From Halobaculum sp. CBA1158 (GTDB lineage Archaea > Halobacteriota > Halobacteria > Halobacteriales > Haloferacaceae), in assembly GCF_021431925.1 (NCBI RefSeq), contig NZ_CP090371.1:124001-188000 (forward strand): a stretch of DNA of 64,000 nt, written 5' to 3'. The position numbers and the translations under genes are program-made. Within the stretch, counting starts at the first letter, position 1. Each line of letters begins with the position of its first letter. Of this stretch, positions 43,112 through 51,603 are shown piece after piece. The notes beneath the pieces were generated by a model. That model saw only the letters and a program-made list of their open reading frames with translations. It searched no databases and was not told where the DNA came from.

Positions 43112-43999
43112 ATGCGACTTGGACAATACAGCACACCCGAGGACGACGCCGCGTGGACCGGCGTCGCCCGAGATGACGACGCGATCGTACGCCTCCCAGA
43201 AGCCGGCGCGGCCGCGGGGATCGAGATCCCCGACGCGACCGCCGATCTGCTCGGCGACTGGCGGTGGGAGCGAAAGGCGGAGTTGGCCGTCGAGTACGCC
43301 GAGGCGACCGGCACCGGCGTGTACGACGCCGCCGAGGTGGACAGACACGCGCCCGTCGGCGACCCGGAGAAGGTCGTCTGCGTCGGCTTGAACTACCGCG
43401 ACCACGCCGAGGAGGGGGGAAACGAGATCCCCGAGACGCCGGTGCTGTTCTCGAAGTTCCCGACGACCGTGGCCGGGCCGGACGACGCGATCGGCTGGGA
43501 TCCCGAGTACACGCAGAAGGTCGACTACGAGGCGGAGCTCGTCGTCGTCATCGGTGAGGAGGCCCGCCGCGTCGACGAGAGCGACGCGATGGACCACGTC
43601 GCCGGCTACCTCGTCGGCAACGACGTGTCCGCGCGCGATCTCCAGCACGGTGACGGCCAGTGGGTCCGCGGGAAGAGCCTCGACGGGTTCGCCCCGACCG
43701 GGCCGGAGCTCGTGACGGCCGACGAGGTCGACGACCCCCACGACCTGGACATCTACGCCGAGGTCAACGGCGAGCGCCTGCAGGACTCCTCGACCGACCA
43801 GCTCATCTTCGGGATCGACGAGCTCGTTTCGTTCTGCAGCCAGGCGTTCACGCTGACGCCGGGCGACCTGATCTTCACCGGGACGCCGCCGGGCGTCGGC
43901 GTCTACCGCGAGCCGCCGGTGTTGCTGGAGGAGGGCGACACCGTCACCGTCGGCGTCGAGAGACTGGGCGAGGTGACGAACGACTGCGAGTATCGCTAG
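43112..43999 (+). CDS. Fumarylacetoacetate hydrolase family protein
   Basis: 295 residues. KVVCVGLNYRDHAEE begins the FAH fold; metal ligands are Glu in VDYEAELVVVIG and Asp in VGNDVSARDLQ. LIFTGTPPGVGVYREPP is the conserved end. Family members cleave C-C bonds in oxo-acids or act as hydratases and decarboxylases. Part of the TetR-controlled operon with the amidohydrolase. Confidence 0.93.
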   Translation: MRLGQYSTPEDDAAWTGVARDDDAIVRLPEAGAAAGIEIPDATADLLGDWRWERKAELAVEYAEATGTGVYDAAEVDRHAPVGDPEKVVCVGLNYRDHAEEGGNEIPETPVLFSKFPTTVAGPDDAIGWDPEYTQKVDYEAELVVVIGEEARRVDESDAMDHVAGYLVGNDVSARDLQHGDGQWVRGKSLDGFAPTGPELVTADEVDDPHDLDIYAEVNGERLQDSSTDQLIFGIDELVSFCSQAFTLTPGDLIFTGTPPGVGVYREPPVLLEEGDTVTVGVERLGEVTNDCEYR

Positions 44000-44198
44000 G
44001 CGGGGTCGGTAGCCCCATCCGGTAGCTCCGTTCCGACGGATTCGTTCAACCTCTCGTCGGTGAAACAGCCGTTAGGTAGCTGCTGCATACTAGGCGACCC
44101 TCCTTTGGATGCCTAACCGCTCAGTAGACCTGCCAGTCTGTCAAACGAGTCTTTCATGTTACCTTTTGCTTTTCTTTCCCACCCTCTAAGTGAAAGCA

Positions 44199-44657
44199 AT
44201 GAACCGCCGCCAACTCCTCGGTGTCGCAGGCGGACTGCTACCGGCACTTGCAGGCTGTCTCGACAGTGGTTCTGCGCCATCAACAACACCCGACTCACCG
44301 ACCCCTCCCTCCGTAGAGTTTGAATTGGTTGACCCGGAGTTGAAAATCGAGGCCCCACCGGAAGTGAGTGTAGACGACGACACTGTTACTGTTCGCGGAA
44401 CAGTGCAATACGGTTCAAGCAGTTGCGGAACAGTCAAATTGGCCCATGCTGAGTACGAGGATTCACAAGACCGGCTGGACCTGCTTATTGTCGCTGCGGA
44501 CAATTCAGAGGACATCGAAGTCTGTACGGACGACCTCGTAGTGACCGGGTATCGCGCCGAGATCACCGTTGACGGACGACTTCGACGCATCGCCGCGACT
44601 GAACATCACATCTTCGGCGAAACATACTCAACAACCGTAGATTTGACAGATTACTGA
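44199..44657 (+). CDS. Tat lipoprotein of lower GC content
   Basis: 152 residues. MNRRQLLGVAGGLLPALAGC has the twin Arg and a lipobox Cys at residue 20. A Ser/Thr/Pro linker (SGSAPSTTPDSPTPPS) follows, then a beta-sandwich-like domain (EVSVDDDTVTVRGTVQYGSS) with Cys residues. Codons are more A/T-rich than its neighbours, so it may be a recent insertion between the FAH and TatD-like genes. Function unknown. Confidence 0.75.
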   Translation: MNRRQLLGVAGGLLPALAGCLDSGSAPSTTPDSPTPPSVEFELVDPELKIEAPPEVSVDDDTVTVRGTVQYGSSSCGTVKLAHAEYEDSQDRLDLLIVAADNSEDIEVCTDDLVVTGYRAEITVDGRLRRIAATEHHIFGETYSTTVDLTDY

Positions 44658-44821
44658 ATAATACTGTATGGAGCGGTAGAGATGGCTCCATGATTGCACC
44701 ACCTGTATCTACCAATAGATCCTTTCCCTGTATCTATCGATCAGGCACGCAATTCCACATAGTCTCAGGGACTCCCGACAGCACCACCCTCCCGCGCCGC
44801 TCCGCGAACCGTGGCCCGTTC

Positions 44822-45823
44822 TTACTCCTCGAACCCGAGCACCCGCCTCGGGTTCTCCCACACGACCGTCCGGATGTCCTCGGCGTCGATGCCGTAGCGG
44901 TACAGTTCGAACATCGCCCGCTTGATGGCGTACGGGTCCGTCCGGAGCACGTTGGCGCAGTCGGTGTCGATCATGATCCGCTCGGGGCCGTACTCGTCGA
45001 TGGCGTCGGCGACGGTCGCGGCGTCGACGCCGACGAGCCACGAGTGGCCGATGGTGTAGCTGAGGTGGCAGTCGGTCTCCTCCATCAGGTACGCCGTGTT
45101 GTTCTCGTCGGCGTGGGAGGCGATCACCCGGTCCTCGGGGAGACCGGCGTCGTGGGCCGCCGCCACGTCGATTTTCACCGCCTCCAGCGCGGGATTGTCG
45201 CCGTCGATGACCGGCTCGGTCCCGAGCCCGGGGTTCTTCTCGTACCCCGGAGTTCCGAGTTCGGGGCGGTAGGACCGTTTCGCCGGCGGCGACGTGTTCG
45301 GCGTGTGGAGGATCGCCGGGAGGTCGTGGTCGGCCGCCAGCGCCAACTGCGCCTCGACGACGGCGCGCTGCTCGTCGAAGTCCCACCCCTCCACGTGCTG
45401 GGTCGGCGTGACGCCGGTCTCGCCGACGGCCGCGACCGCGTCCAGGGTACAGTAGTCGGCCATCGCCGCCAGCAGTTCGTCGGGGTCCTCGATCCGGACG
45501 CCCGTGTGGACGCCCAGGCCGAGTTTCGGCTCGAAGAAGTGGTTGCGTTCGATGGCCGCGCGGCGGTTGATCGCGTCGTCCCAGAGGAACCGGACGTCGG
45601 CGGCCCGGACGGGCTTGTACGGCGTCCAGTGATATCCCGAGGCGACCATCACCATCCCGGCACACCCGGAGAGGGCGTACCGCTCGCGGTCCTCCCACGA
45701 CAGCGTCTGGGCGTGGTTGTGGCCGTCGATCCACGGCGTGTTGAGCAGTTCCGTCGGGAGATCAAGGTCGTCATCGAGGTGCGAGGCGTCCGTCGGGCGG
45801 GCGGTGATGTCGTCTGAGGTCAT
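44822..45823 (-). CDS. TatD-like metal-dependent hydrolase
   Basis: 333 residues from ATG 45823. Metal ligands: HNH (WIDGHNHAQTL), Glu in VAAVGETGV, His in ILHTPNTS, His in VIASHADENN and Asp in RIMIDTDCANV. TatD proteins are nucleases or phosphoesterases, but many relatives are lactonases or amidohydrolases. It is divergent from the propeller gene with a TetR-type palindrome between. The frame extends to 45943, but that part reads through the operator. Confidence 0.85.
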   Translation of the reverse strand: MTSDDITARPTDASHLDDDLDLPTELLNTPWIDGHNHAQTLSWEDRERYALSGCAGMVMVASGYHWTPYKPVRAADVRFLWDDAINRRAAIERNHFFEPKLGLGVHTGVRIEDPDELLAAMADYCTLDAVAAVGETGVTPTQHVEGWDFDEQRAVVEAQLALAADHDLPAILHTPNTSPPAKRSYRPELGTPGYEKNPGLGTEPVIDGDNPALEAVKIDVAAAHDAGLPEDRVIASHADENNTAYLMEETDCHLSYTIGHSWLVGVDAATVADAIDEYGPERIMIDTDCANVLRTDPYAIKRAMFELYRYGIDAEDIRTVVWENPRRVLGFEE

Positions 45824-45890
45824 TTGTGGATGTGGTGTGGGGTCGGTTTCGAGCCGCGGATACTCGCGGTTACACCCGCCGACACTTAGC

Positions 45891-45910
45891 GTTTTACGGC
45901 TTGGTAAAAC
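45891..45910. promoter_or_regulatory. TetR-type operator in the TatD/propeller divergent promoter
   Basis: GTTTTACGGCTTGGTAAAAC: 7 of 10 base pairs match around the centre, with TTTAC and GTAAA spaced 6 bases, as at 41651. TTTATTACG (45911-45919) is the TATA box of the propeller gene, 27 bases before ATG 45942. On the minus strand GCTAAGTG (45885-45892) could serve the TatD gene. Confidence 0.65.
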
Positions 45911-45941
45911 TTTATTACGCGATCGACGTACATTCACGACC

Positions 45942-46994
45942 ATGACACTCCTGATCGGGACCGACGACGGGCTCTATCGCGTCGCCGACGTGCCCTTCGA
46001 CCGCGACGAACTCGAGCCCGTCCTCGAGTGTGGAGTCGTGACGGCCGTGAAGTCCTGGGACCACACCGAGGGGGTGTTCGTCGCCTCGACGACCGGCGCG
46101 TACCGCTCGGTCGACGGCGGCGACACGTGGGAGGACCTCGGCGTCCCGCTCGGGGACCGCTTCTGGCACGCCGGCCAAAGCGAGGTGTGGTCGATCCTGG
46201 CGACGCGCGACGGCGCGCTGTACGCCGGGACGAACGACCCGTACGTGTTCCGCTCGGTCGACGGGGGCGAGACGTGGTCGGAGCTGAAGGGGTTCCGTGA
46301 CCTCCCCTCGCGCGGCCATTGGGAGTCGCCGATCGACCCGCACTACGCTCGACTGCGTGCCCTGGAGGCGGTCCCCGGCCGTCCCGACCACCTGATCGCC
46401 GGCGTCGAAGCCGGCGGGATCCACCTCAGCCGCGACGGTGGTCAGACGTGGCTCGACCGACGCGACACCATCGTCGACGACGTCCACCAGGTGCTTCCGA
46501 TCTCCGAGGAGGTGTGGCTCGCGACGACCGGGTACCTGGACCACAATCTGGAGAACCTCGGGCTCGGTCACGCCGTCGGCGAGGGCGGCCTCTGGCGGAC
46601 GACCGACGCCGGCGACTCCTGGCGGCGGATCGACCGCGGCAACGACTTCTCGTACATCCGGCGGGTGTTCGTCCACGACGGGCGCGTCTTCTTCTCCGGC
46701 GGCGAGGAGGCCCCGCCGGCGTGGGTGAACGACGACCACGAGACGGCGCTGTTCGAGTCGACGAACTTCGGCCGCGACCTCGAGCGCGTTCCCTACCCGG
46801 GCGACCCTCACGAGGTCGTCGAGACGTGGGCCGTCCTCGACGGCGACGTGATCTGCGGTTCGGGGCTGTTCGACGTGCCCGACCAGCGCGACGACGTGGC
46901 GGGTCGGATCGCCCGACGGACGGCCGACGGCGAGTACGAGACCGTCGGTCGCGTCGACGCGAACGTCAGCCGGATCGAGGTGGTGGAGTCGTGA
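45942..46994 (+). CDS. Asp-box beta-propeller protein (sialidase-like/BNR)
   Basis: 350 residues. Asp-box (BNR) motifs SVDGGDTW, SVDGGETW, SRDGGQTW and TTDAGDSW mark four blades of a propeller, which in sialidases and photosystem II assembly proteins holds sugar or other ligands. No sialidase Arg triad or catalytic Tyr is clear. No signal peptide is seen. It overlaps the next gene by GTGA. Confidence 0.85.
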   Translation: MTLLIGTDDGLYRVADVPFDRDELEPVLECGVVTAVKSWDHTEGVFVASTTGAYRSVDGGDTWEDLGVPLGDRFWHAGQSEVWSILATRDGALYAGTNDPYVFRSVDGGETWSELKGFRDLPSRGHWESPIDPHYARLRALEAVPGRPDHLIAGVEAGGIHLSRDGGQTWLDRRDTIVDDVHQVLPISEEVWLATTGYLDHNLENLGLGHAVGEGGLWRTTDAGDSWRRIDRGNDFSYIRRVFVHDGRVFFSGGEEAPPAWVNDDHETALFESTNFGRDLERVPYPGDPHEVVETWAVLDGDVICGSGLFDVPDQRDDVAGRIARRTADGEYETVGRVDANVSRIEVVES

Positions 46995-47440
46995 GCGACG
47001 CCGGTTCCCCCGGCGACGCGCCGACGGACGCGACGAACGCGACGGCACCCCCGTCAACCCCGGCGACCACAGCGCCCTCGCGACTCGGGCGGACGCTGTA
47101 CGCCGGCATCCTGGCGTACATGGCGATCGACGGCTTCCGGAGCAACGACAAGCGCGTCGCCGTCGCCGAGGAGAAGGGCGTCCCGATGCCCGACGTGCTC
47201 GTGCCGTTCGTCACCGGCATGCTGTTCGTCGCCAACCTCGGCGTCCTCCTGTGGAAGTTCCCGCGCGCCTCGGCCGGCGCGCTCGTCGTCTTCTTCCTCT
47301 CGACGACGCCCGCTATCCACGACTTCTGGACGATGGAGGGGGAGGAACGCCACGCGAACAAGATCAACTTCTGTAAGAACGTCGCCCTGCTGGGTGGGGC
47401 GATCGTGCTCCTCGACGCGGCCGCCGACGCCGAGGAGTAG
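46991..47440 (+). CDS. DoxX-like small membrane protein
   Basis: 149 residues from GTG 46991. The N-terminal 35 residues are Ala/Thr/Pro-rich. Helices are LYAGILAYMAIDGF, VLVPFVTGMLFVANLGVLLW, ASAGALVVFFLSTTPAIHDF and NVALLGGAIVLLDAA. The HDFWTMEGEERHANKINFCK segment matches DoxX-type proteins, thought to act in thiosulfate/quinone or other redox work. Coupled to the propeller gene. Confidence 0.8.
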   Translation: MSDAGSPGDAPTDATNATAPPSTPATTAPSRLGRTLYAGILAYMAIDGFRSNDKRVAVAEEKGVPMPDVLVPFVTGMLFVANLGVLLWKFPRASAGALVVFFLSTTPAIHDFWTMEGEERHANKINFCKNVALLGGAIVLLDAAADAEE

Positions 47441-47503
47441 CGCCGGCGACGCGCTCGGAGCCGGCGTCGCGCTCGCGGTATCGCCAGGGAAGAACGGTCC
47501 GCG

Positions 47504-49309
47504 TTACCGCAGCGCCGACACCGAGAACTCGAAGGCGGCCACCGGAACCTCCATGTCGCGGTCGACCAGCACCTCGGGGTGGAGTTCGCCCACGACGCCG
47601 ACGGACTCCCCGTCGACGACGACTTCGGCGACGCGGCCGTCGAGGAAGCTCGGGTGCTCCGTCGCCGGCGTCTTCAGGTCGGCGTCGAAGTCGTTGCAGA
47701 CGGCCTGCAGGCGCGCCTTCGCGTCCTCGTAGGTGGCGTCGGTGCGCGCGAGCACGCCGGCGACGCGGCGGTCCTCGGCGACGCGGGTGGTCACGTCGTC
47801 GTCGCGGTGGGCGACGAAGCCGACCTCCGCGAGGTCCTGCGGGTAGCTCCGGTGGGTGTTGTTCTCCAGCACCTGCACCAGCGAGGGGAGCGCCCACGTC
47901 CGCAGTTGGGTGTAGTCCTCGCTGTACGGGCTGGTGATCTCCGCGCGCGGCTCCGCGCCCAGCGGCGCGTCCGACGGGTCCGCGCCGGCGTCGCGCTCGT
48001 CCAGACGCATCCGGTCGTAGTTCTCGGCGGCCGAGGTCATGTGGAAGTTCAGCATGTCCTCGAACCCCAGACCGATGAGGCTCGTGCGCACCGCCCGCTC
48101 CAGCCGCGAACGCTCGTGGCGTCCGCCGATGGTGCCGATGTCCGGATAGCTGGGCTCCAATTCGTTGAAGCCGTACGCCCGGCCCACGTCGTCGACGAGG
48201 TCGAGGGGGTGGAGCACGTCGACGCGGTACGGCGGGACCTCCACGTCGTAGACGGTCTCCTCCTCGCCCAGGCTGTAGGCGGCGTCGAGGCCCGAGCGCT
48301 CGAAGAGGTCGACGACCGCCTCGCGCTCCAGTTCGATCCCGAGCATCGTCTCGATGCGGTCGTGCGTGACGGACTTCTCGTCGGTGTCGAGGTCCGGTCG
48401 GATCAGTTCCGGGCCGTACTCGTCGGGGTACCTCGCGCCGTCGGCGTAGTCGACCTGCACCTCCTCGACGGTGCCGCCGCGCGCGGAGAGGGCATAACAG
48501 AGGATGACGCACATCTTGTCGATGGTCCACTGGTCGGTCCCGGTGAGTTCGATGAACAGGTCGCGCGAGCCCGCGTCGACCTCCGTGCGCTTCCCGTTGA
48601 TCACCGGCGGGAACGAGAACAGCCCCAGCTCGTCGTAGATCGCGGGGTAGCGGTCCAGGTCGGCGACGAGGTCGGCGTACGTCTCGCCGGTGTCGTGCTC
48701 CGCCAGCACGTCCGCGGGCGTCATTTCGCTGTTCGCGTCCAGCGGGACGAACCGGTCGCCCTCGGGCTCGACACCGCGGTAGGTGATCGTCTTCTCGGTC
48801 GCACCCAGGTCCGCGGTGGCGGCGTCGATGGTTCCGGAGGGCTCCGACTCCTCGGTGAGCGCCTGTCCCTTCAGCATCGTGAGGTCGTGGACGCCGATGG
48901 CACCCTTCGCGCGGCCGCGGCCCATCGTCGCGTGCAGCTTCTCCTGCAGTTGGATCAGCGACTCCAGCCCGGACTCGCCGAGCTCGACGCCGCGCACGAC
49001 CGCGCCGGTGACGTACGGGCGCTCCTCGGGCACCGACGGATCGACCTCGATCGTCCAGTCGGCGTCGTTCGTCTCGGGGACGTACACGCCGCGGTCGTTC
49101 CCGTACTGGTAGCGCAGCGAGCGCGCGACGCCCTCGACGGAGAGGCGGTCGAGTCGGTCGGGGCCGAACTCGAACTGGAGCAGGCCGTCGTCGGTGTCGC
49201 CCTCGTACTCCAGTCCGAGCGCGAACAGGTCGGATTTGAACTCCTCGTCGCTCTTGTCCTCGCCGGTCAGTCCTCGAAGCTCGTCCGTGTCGATGTCGAC
49301 GACTGGCAT
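47504..49309 (-). CDS. pheT: Phenylalanyl-tRNA synthetase beta subunit
   Basis: 601 residues, normal for the archaeal beta chain. Opening MPVVDIDTDELRGLTGEDKS and the B5-domain region (YADGARYPDEYGPELIRPDL, EVPPYRVDVLHPLDLVDDVG) are as in archaeal PheT. The catalytic-like domain includes FEDMLNFHMTSAAENYDRM. With PheS it charges tRNA-Phe as an alpha2beta2 enzyme. It starts at the TAG-adjacent base of pheS, one-base overlap. Confidence 0.97.
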   Translation of the reverse strand: MPVVDIDTDELRGLTGEDKSDEEFKSDLFALGLEYEGDTDDGLLQFEFGPDRLDRLSVEGVARSLRYQYGNDRGVYVPETNDADWTIEVDPSVPEERPYVTGAVVRGVELGESGLESLIQLQEKLHATMGRGRAKGAIGVHDLTMLKGQALTEESEPSGTIDAATADLGATEKTITYRGVEPEGDRFVPLDANSEMTPADVLAEHDTGETYADLVADLDRYPAIYDELGLFSFPPVINGKRTEVDAGSRDLFIELTGTDQWTIDKMCVILCYALSARGGTVEEVQVDYADGARYPDEYGPELIRPDLDTDEKSVTHDRIETMLGIELEREAVVDLFERSGLDAAYSLGEEETVYDVEVPPYRVDVLHPLDLVDDVGRAYGFNELEPSYPDIGTIGGRHERSRLERAVRTSLIGLGFEDMLNFHMTSAAENYDRMRLDERDAGADPSDAPLGAEPRAEITSPYSEDYTQLRTWALPSLVQVLENNTHRSYPQDLAEVGFVAHRDDDVTTRVAEDRRVAGVLARTDATYEDAKARLQAVCNDFDADLKTPATEHPSFLDGRVAEVVVDGESVGVVGELHPEVLVDRDMEVPVAAFEFSVSALR

Positions 49310-50811
49310 CAGTAGGTCACCTCCGCGTTCCGCAGGAACTCGAGGTCCGCAAGGGTGCCGTGCAGGTCGCGGATGTCCTCCGCGCCCGTCGTGAGCATCG
49401 CGAGCCGTTCCAGCGCGAGCCCCCACGCCATCACGTCGCAGTCGATCCCCAGGGGTTCGAGCACCTCGTCGCGGAACATCCCCGAGTTGCCGATCTCGAT
49501 CTCCTCGCCCGTCTCGGGGTGCTCGCCGAACAGCTCGAAGCTCGGCTCCGTGTAGGGGTTGTAGTGCGGCTTGAACCGGATCTCCTCGATGCCGAACTGT
49601 CGGTAGAACTCCTCGAAGGTACCCATCAGGTCCCGCACCGAGAGGTCCTCGGCCATCACCCACCCCTCGATCTGGAAGAACTCCAGCAGGTGGGTGGCGT
49701 CGAGCGTGTCGTTGCGGTACGCCTTCTGCACGGAGAAGTACCGCTTTGGCGGCTCCAGGTCGGCGTCGGCGTACCCCGAGAGGTAGCGCATCGACAGCGA
49801 CGTGGTGTGCCCGCGCAGGGCGATCGCCCGCGCGAAGTCCTCCGACCACGGCGAGTGGTAGCCGTCGCCGTCCTCGCCGACGCCGTCGCGGTGGGTCGCC
49901 TCCACGCGGTCGACGAGCCCCTCCGGGAGGTCCGCCACCGGCGGCACGTCCAGCGCGAATCGGTCCCAGTGGGTGCGCGCCGGGTGGTCCTGCGGCATGA
50001 ACAGGCAGTCGTTGATCCAGAAGTCGGCGTCGGCGTGCGGGCCGTCCATCTCCTGGAACCCCATCCCGACGAGCACGTCCTTCACGCGCTCGGACATGCT
50101 CCGGAGGACGTGCTCGCGGCCCCCCTCGACGGCCGGGGCGTCGGCCTCGACGTTGTAGTCGGCGAACTCCACGTCCGCCCACTCGCCGCTGGTCAGCAGT
50201 TCGGGCGTGAGGCGGTCGACCGTCTCGGCGACCTCGACGCCCTCCATCAGCGCGGTGACGCCCTCATCCGTGAGCGTGACCGAGCGAACGGTCCGCTCGT
50301 CGACCTCGACGAGTCCGCGGCTCTCCAGTCGGTCGAGCAGGGCCGCGTCGTCGACCGCCTCGCCGTCGGCGAGCGCGTCGAGCGCGGCGGCCTCCTCGTC
50401 GCCGTCGGGGTCCGCGTCGCCGTCGGCGGTCACCTCGCCGGAGTCGACGACGCCGTAGCCCTTGCGGGCGTAGTTGGCGAGCGCGATGTCGACCTCGGGG
50501 CCCTCGAGCCCGGCCGCGCCGATGGCCTCGCCCATCGCCACCGGGTCGCCGTCGCCGACCTCGCGGGCGGCGCGGTGGAGGCGAACCTCGGGGAGCCCCT
50601 CGCTCCGGTAGGTCTCGCCCTCGTCGGTGAGCGTCGCCGACTCCTCGAGGCGCTCCTCGACGGCGACGAGCCCCTCCTCGCGGAGGTCGAAGGCGGCGCG
50701 AGTCACAGTCTCGGGCTTCAGGTCCGTGTCGCTCGCGAGCTGTTCGACGGTCGTCGCGTCGGTCGCGCTGGCGCGTTCCAGCAGCGCGACCTGCGCCTGT
50801 GGGAGTCGCAT
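49309..50811 (-). CDS. pheS: Phenylalanyl-tRNA synthetase alpha subunit
   Basis: 500 residues. The N-terminal HTH-like regions (TTVEQLASDTDLKPETVTRA) resemble the archaeal/eukaryotic tRNA-binding extension. Class II motifs are MGFQEMDGPHADADFWIND (motif 1 region), TSLSMRYL (motif 2), and GLALERLAMLTTG (motif 3). It aminoacylates tRNA-Phe with PheT, encoded next. Confidence 0.97.
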   Translation of the reverse strand: MRLPQAQVALLERASATDATTVEQLASDTDLKPETVTRAAFDLREEGLVAVEERLEESATLTDEGETYRSEGLPEVRLHRAAREVGDGDPVAMGEAIGAAGLEGPEVDIALANYARKGYGVVDSGEVTADGDADPDGDEEAAALDALADGEAVDDAALLDRLESRGLVEVDERTVRSVTLTDEGVTALMEGVEVAETVDRLTPELLTSGEWADVEFADYNVEADAPAVEGGREHVLRSMSERVKDVLVGMGFQEMDGPHADADFWINDCLFMPQDHPARTHWDRFALDVPPVADLPEGLVDRVEATHRDGVGEDGDGYHSPWSEDFARAIALRGHTTSLSMRYLSGYADADLEPPKRYFSVQKAYRNDTLDATHLLEFFQIEGWVMAEDLSVRDLMGTFEEFYRQFGIEEIRFKPHYNPYTEPSFELFGEHPETGEEIEIGNSGMFRDEVLEPLGIDCDVMAWGLALERLAMLTTGAEDIRDLHGTLADLEFLRNAEVTY

Positions 50812-50988
50812 TCGGTTGTGTGCTTGTCCGTCCGGTCGGTGGTTAGTCGTGTCGTTCCGGGACGACGGTTCACCTCCCGAGTCCGCCGCTCCGCGGCGTC
50901 GACTCGCTCGGACCGGATTCCCCGCGGCGTCGACTCCCCCACCCCGGCCGCCACACCGTTTATATCCCCACGTGGGAATCTCGTCAGC

Positions 50989-51546
50989 ATGTCATCCGCC
51001 TCGGCCGACACGTCGGTGCTGAACGACACGTCCACGTTCAAACACGCGGCCATCGGCGCGGTCATCACGCTCGTGACGTTCTTCCTCCCGTTCTCGCCGG
51101 TCATCGGGGGCGGCGTCGCCGGCTACCTCCACGGCCCCGACGGGCGGGACGGGGCGATCGTCGGCGGGCTCGCGGGGCTGCTCGCTGCGGTCCCCGGCGC
51201 GGTCCTCGCGACGCTGGTCGCCTCGGTGTTCATCATCGCTGGCCCGGGCGCGCGCTCGGGGATCCTCGTCGCGCTCGTGTTCTTCCTGCTCATCCTGCTG
51301 GTTTCGACCCTGTACGGCGGCGTCCTCGGCGCGCTCGGCGGCTTCGCCGGCGCTGTGCTCAACCGCGAGTTCGACGGCCCGACCGAGACCGATCCCGACC
51401 GTCTGCACGACCCGACGACGCTCCGAGACGACAGCCCGGAGGTGGACGACGGCCTCGACTCGGACGACCACCCCGATTCGGACGCCGACGGCGGCCCCCG
51501 CTCGGAGTCGACGGAGTTCGACGCCGACGGCTCCTCGCGGGAGTGA
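50989..51546 (+). CDS. DUF5518-like membrane protein
   Basis: 185 residues. TATA box TTTATATC (50959-50966) is 27 bases before ATG 50989. Helices: AAIGAVITLVTFFLPFSPVI, AIVGGLAGLLAAVPGAVLAT, SGILVALVFFLLILLVSTLY. GGGVAGYLHGPDGRDGAIVG is a Gly-rich loop typical of DUF5518. The last 60 residues are acidic and disordered. Role unknown. Confidence 0.75.
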   Translation: MSSASADTSVLNDTSTFKHAAIGAVITLVTFFLPFSPVIGGGVAGYLHGPDGRDGAIVGGLAGLLAAVPGAVLATLVASVFIIAGPGARSGILVALVFFLLILLVSTLYGGVLGALGGFAGAVLNREFDGPTETDPDRLHDPTTLRDDSPEVDDGLDSDDHPDSDADGGPRSESTEFDADGSSRE

Positions 51547-51603
51547 CGGCTCGGGCCGAGCGACAGCTCGGCCGGACCGACTCCCCCGAGTCGCCCGCGC
51601 GGT

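Noticed and set aside
41059-43176. Long Arg-rich frame across TetR and amidohydrolase
   Set aside because: It is the +1 shadow of the amidohydrolase; Arg/Gly/Pro-rich composition shows it is not coding.
47504-50182. Long frame fusing pheT with an Arg/Gly-rich lead
   Set aside because: The lead is a shadow of pheS; pheT starts at ATG 49309, directly at the pheS stop.
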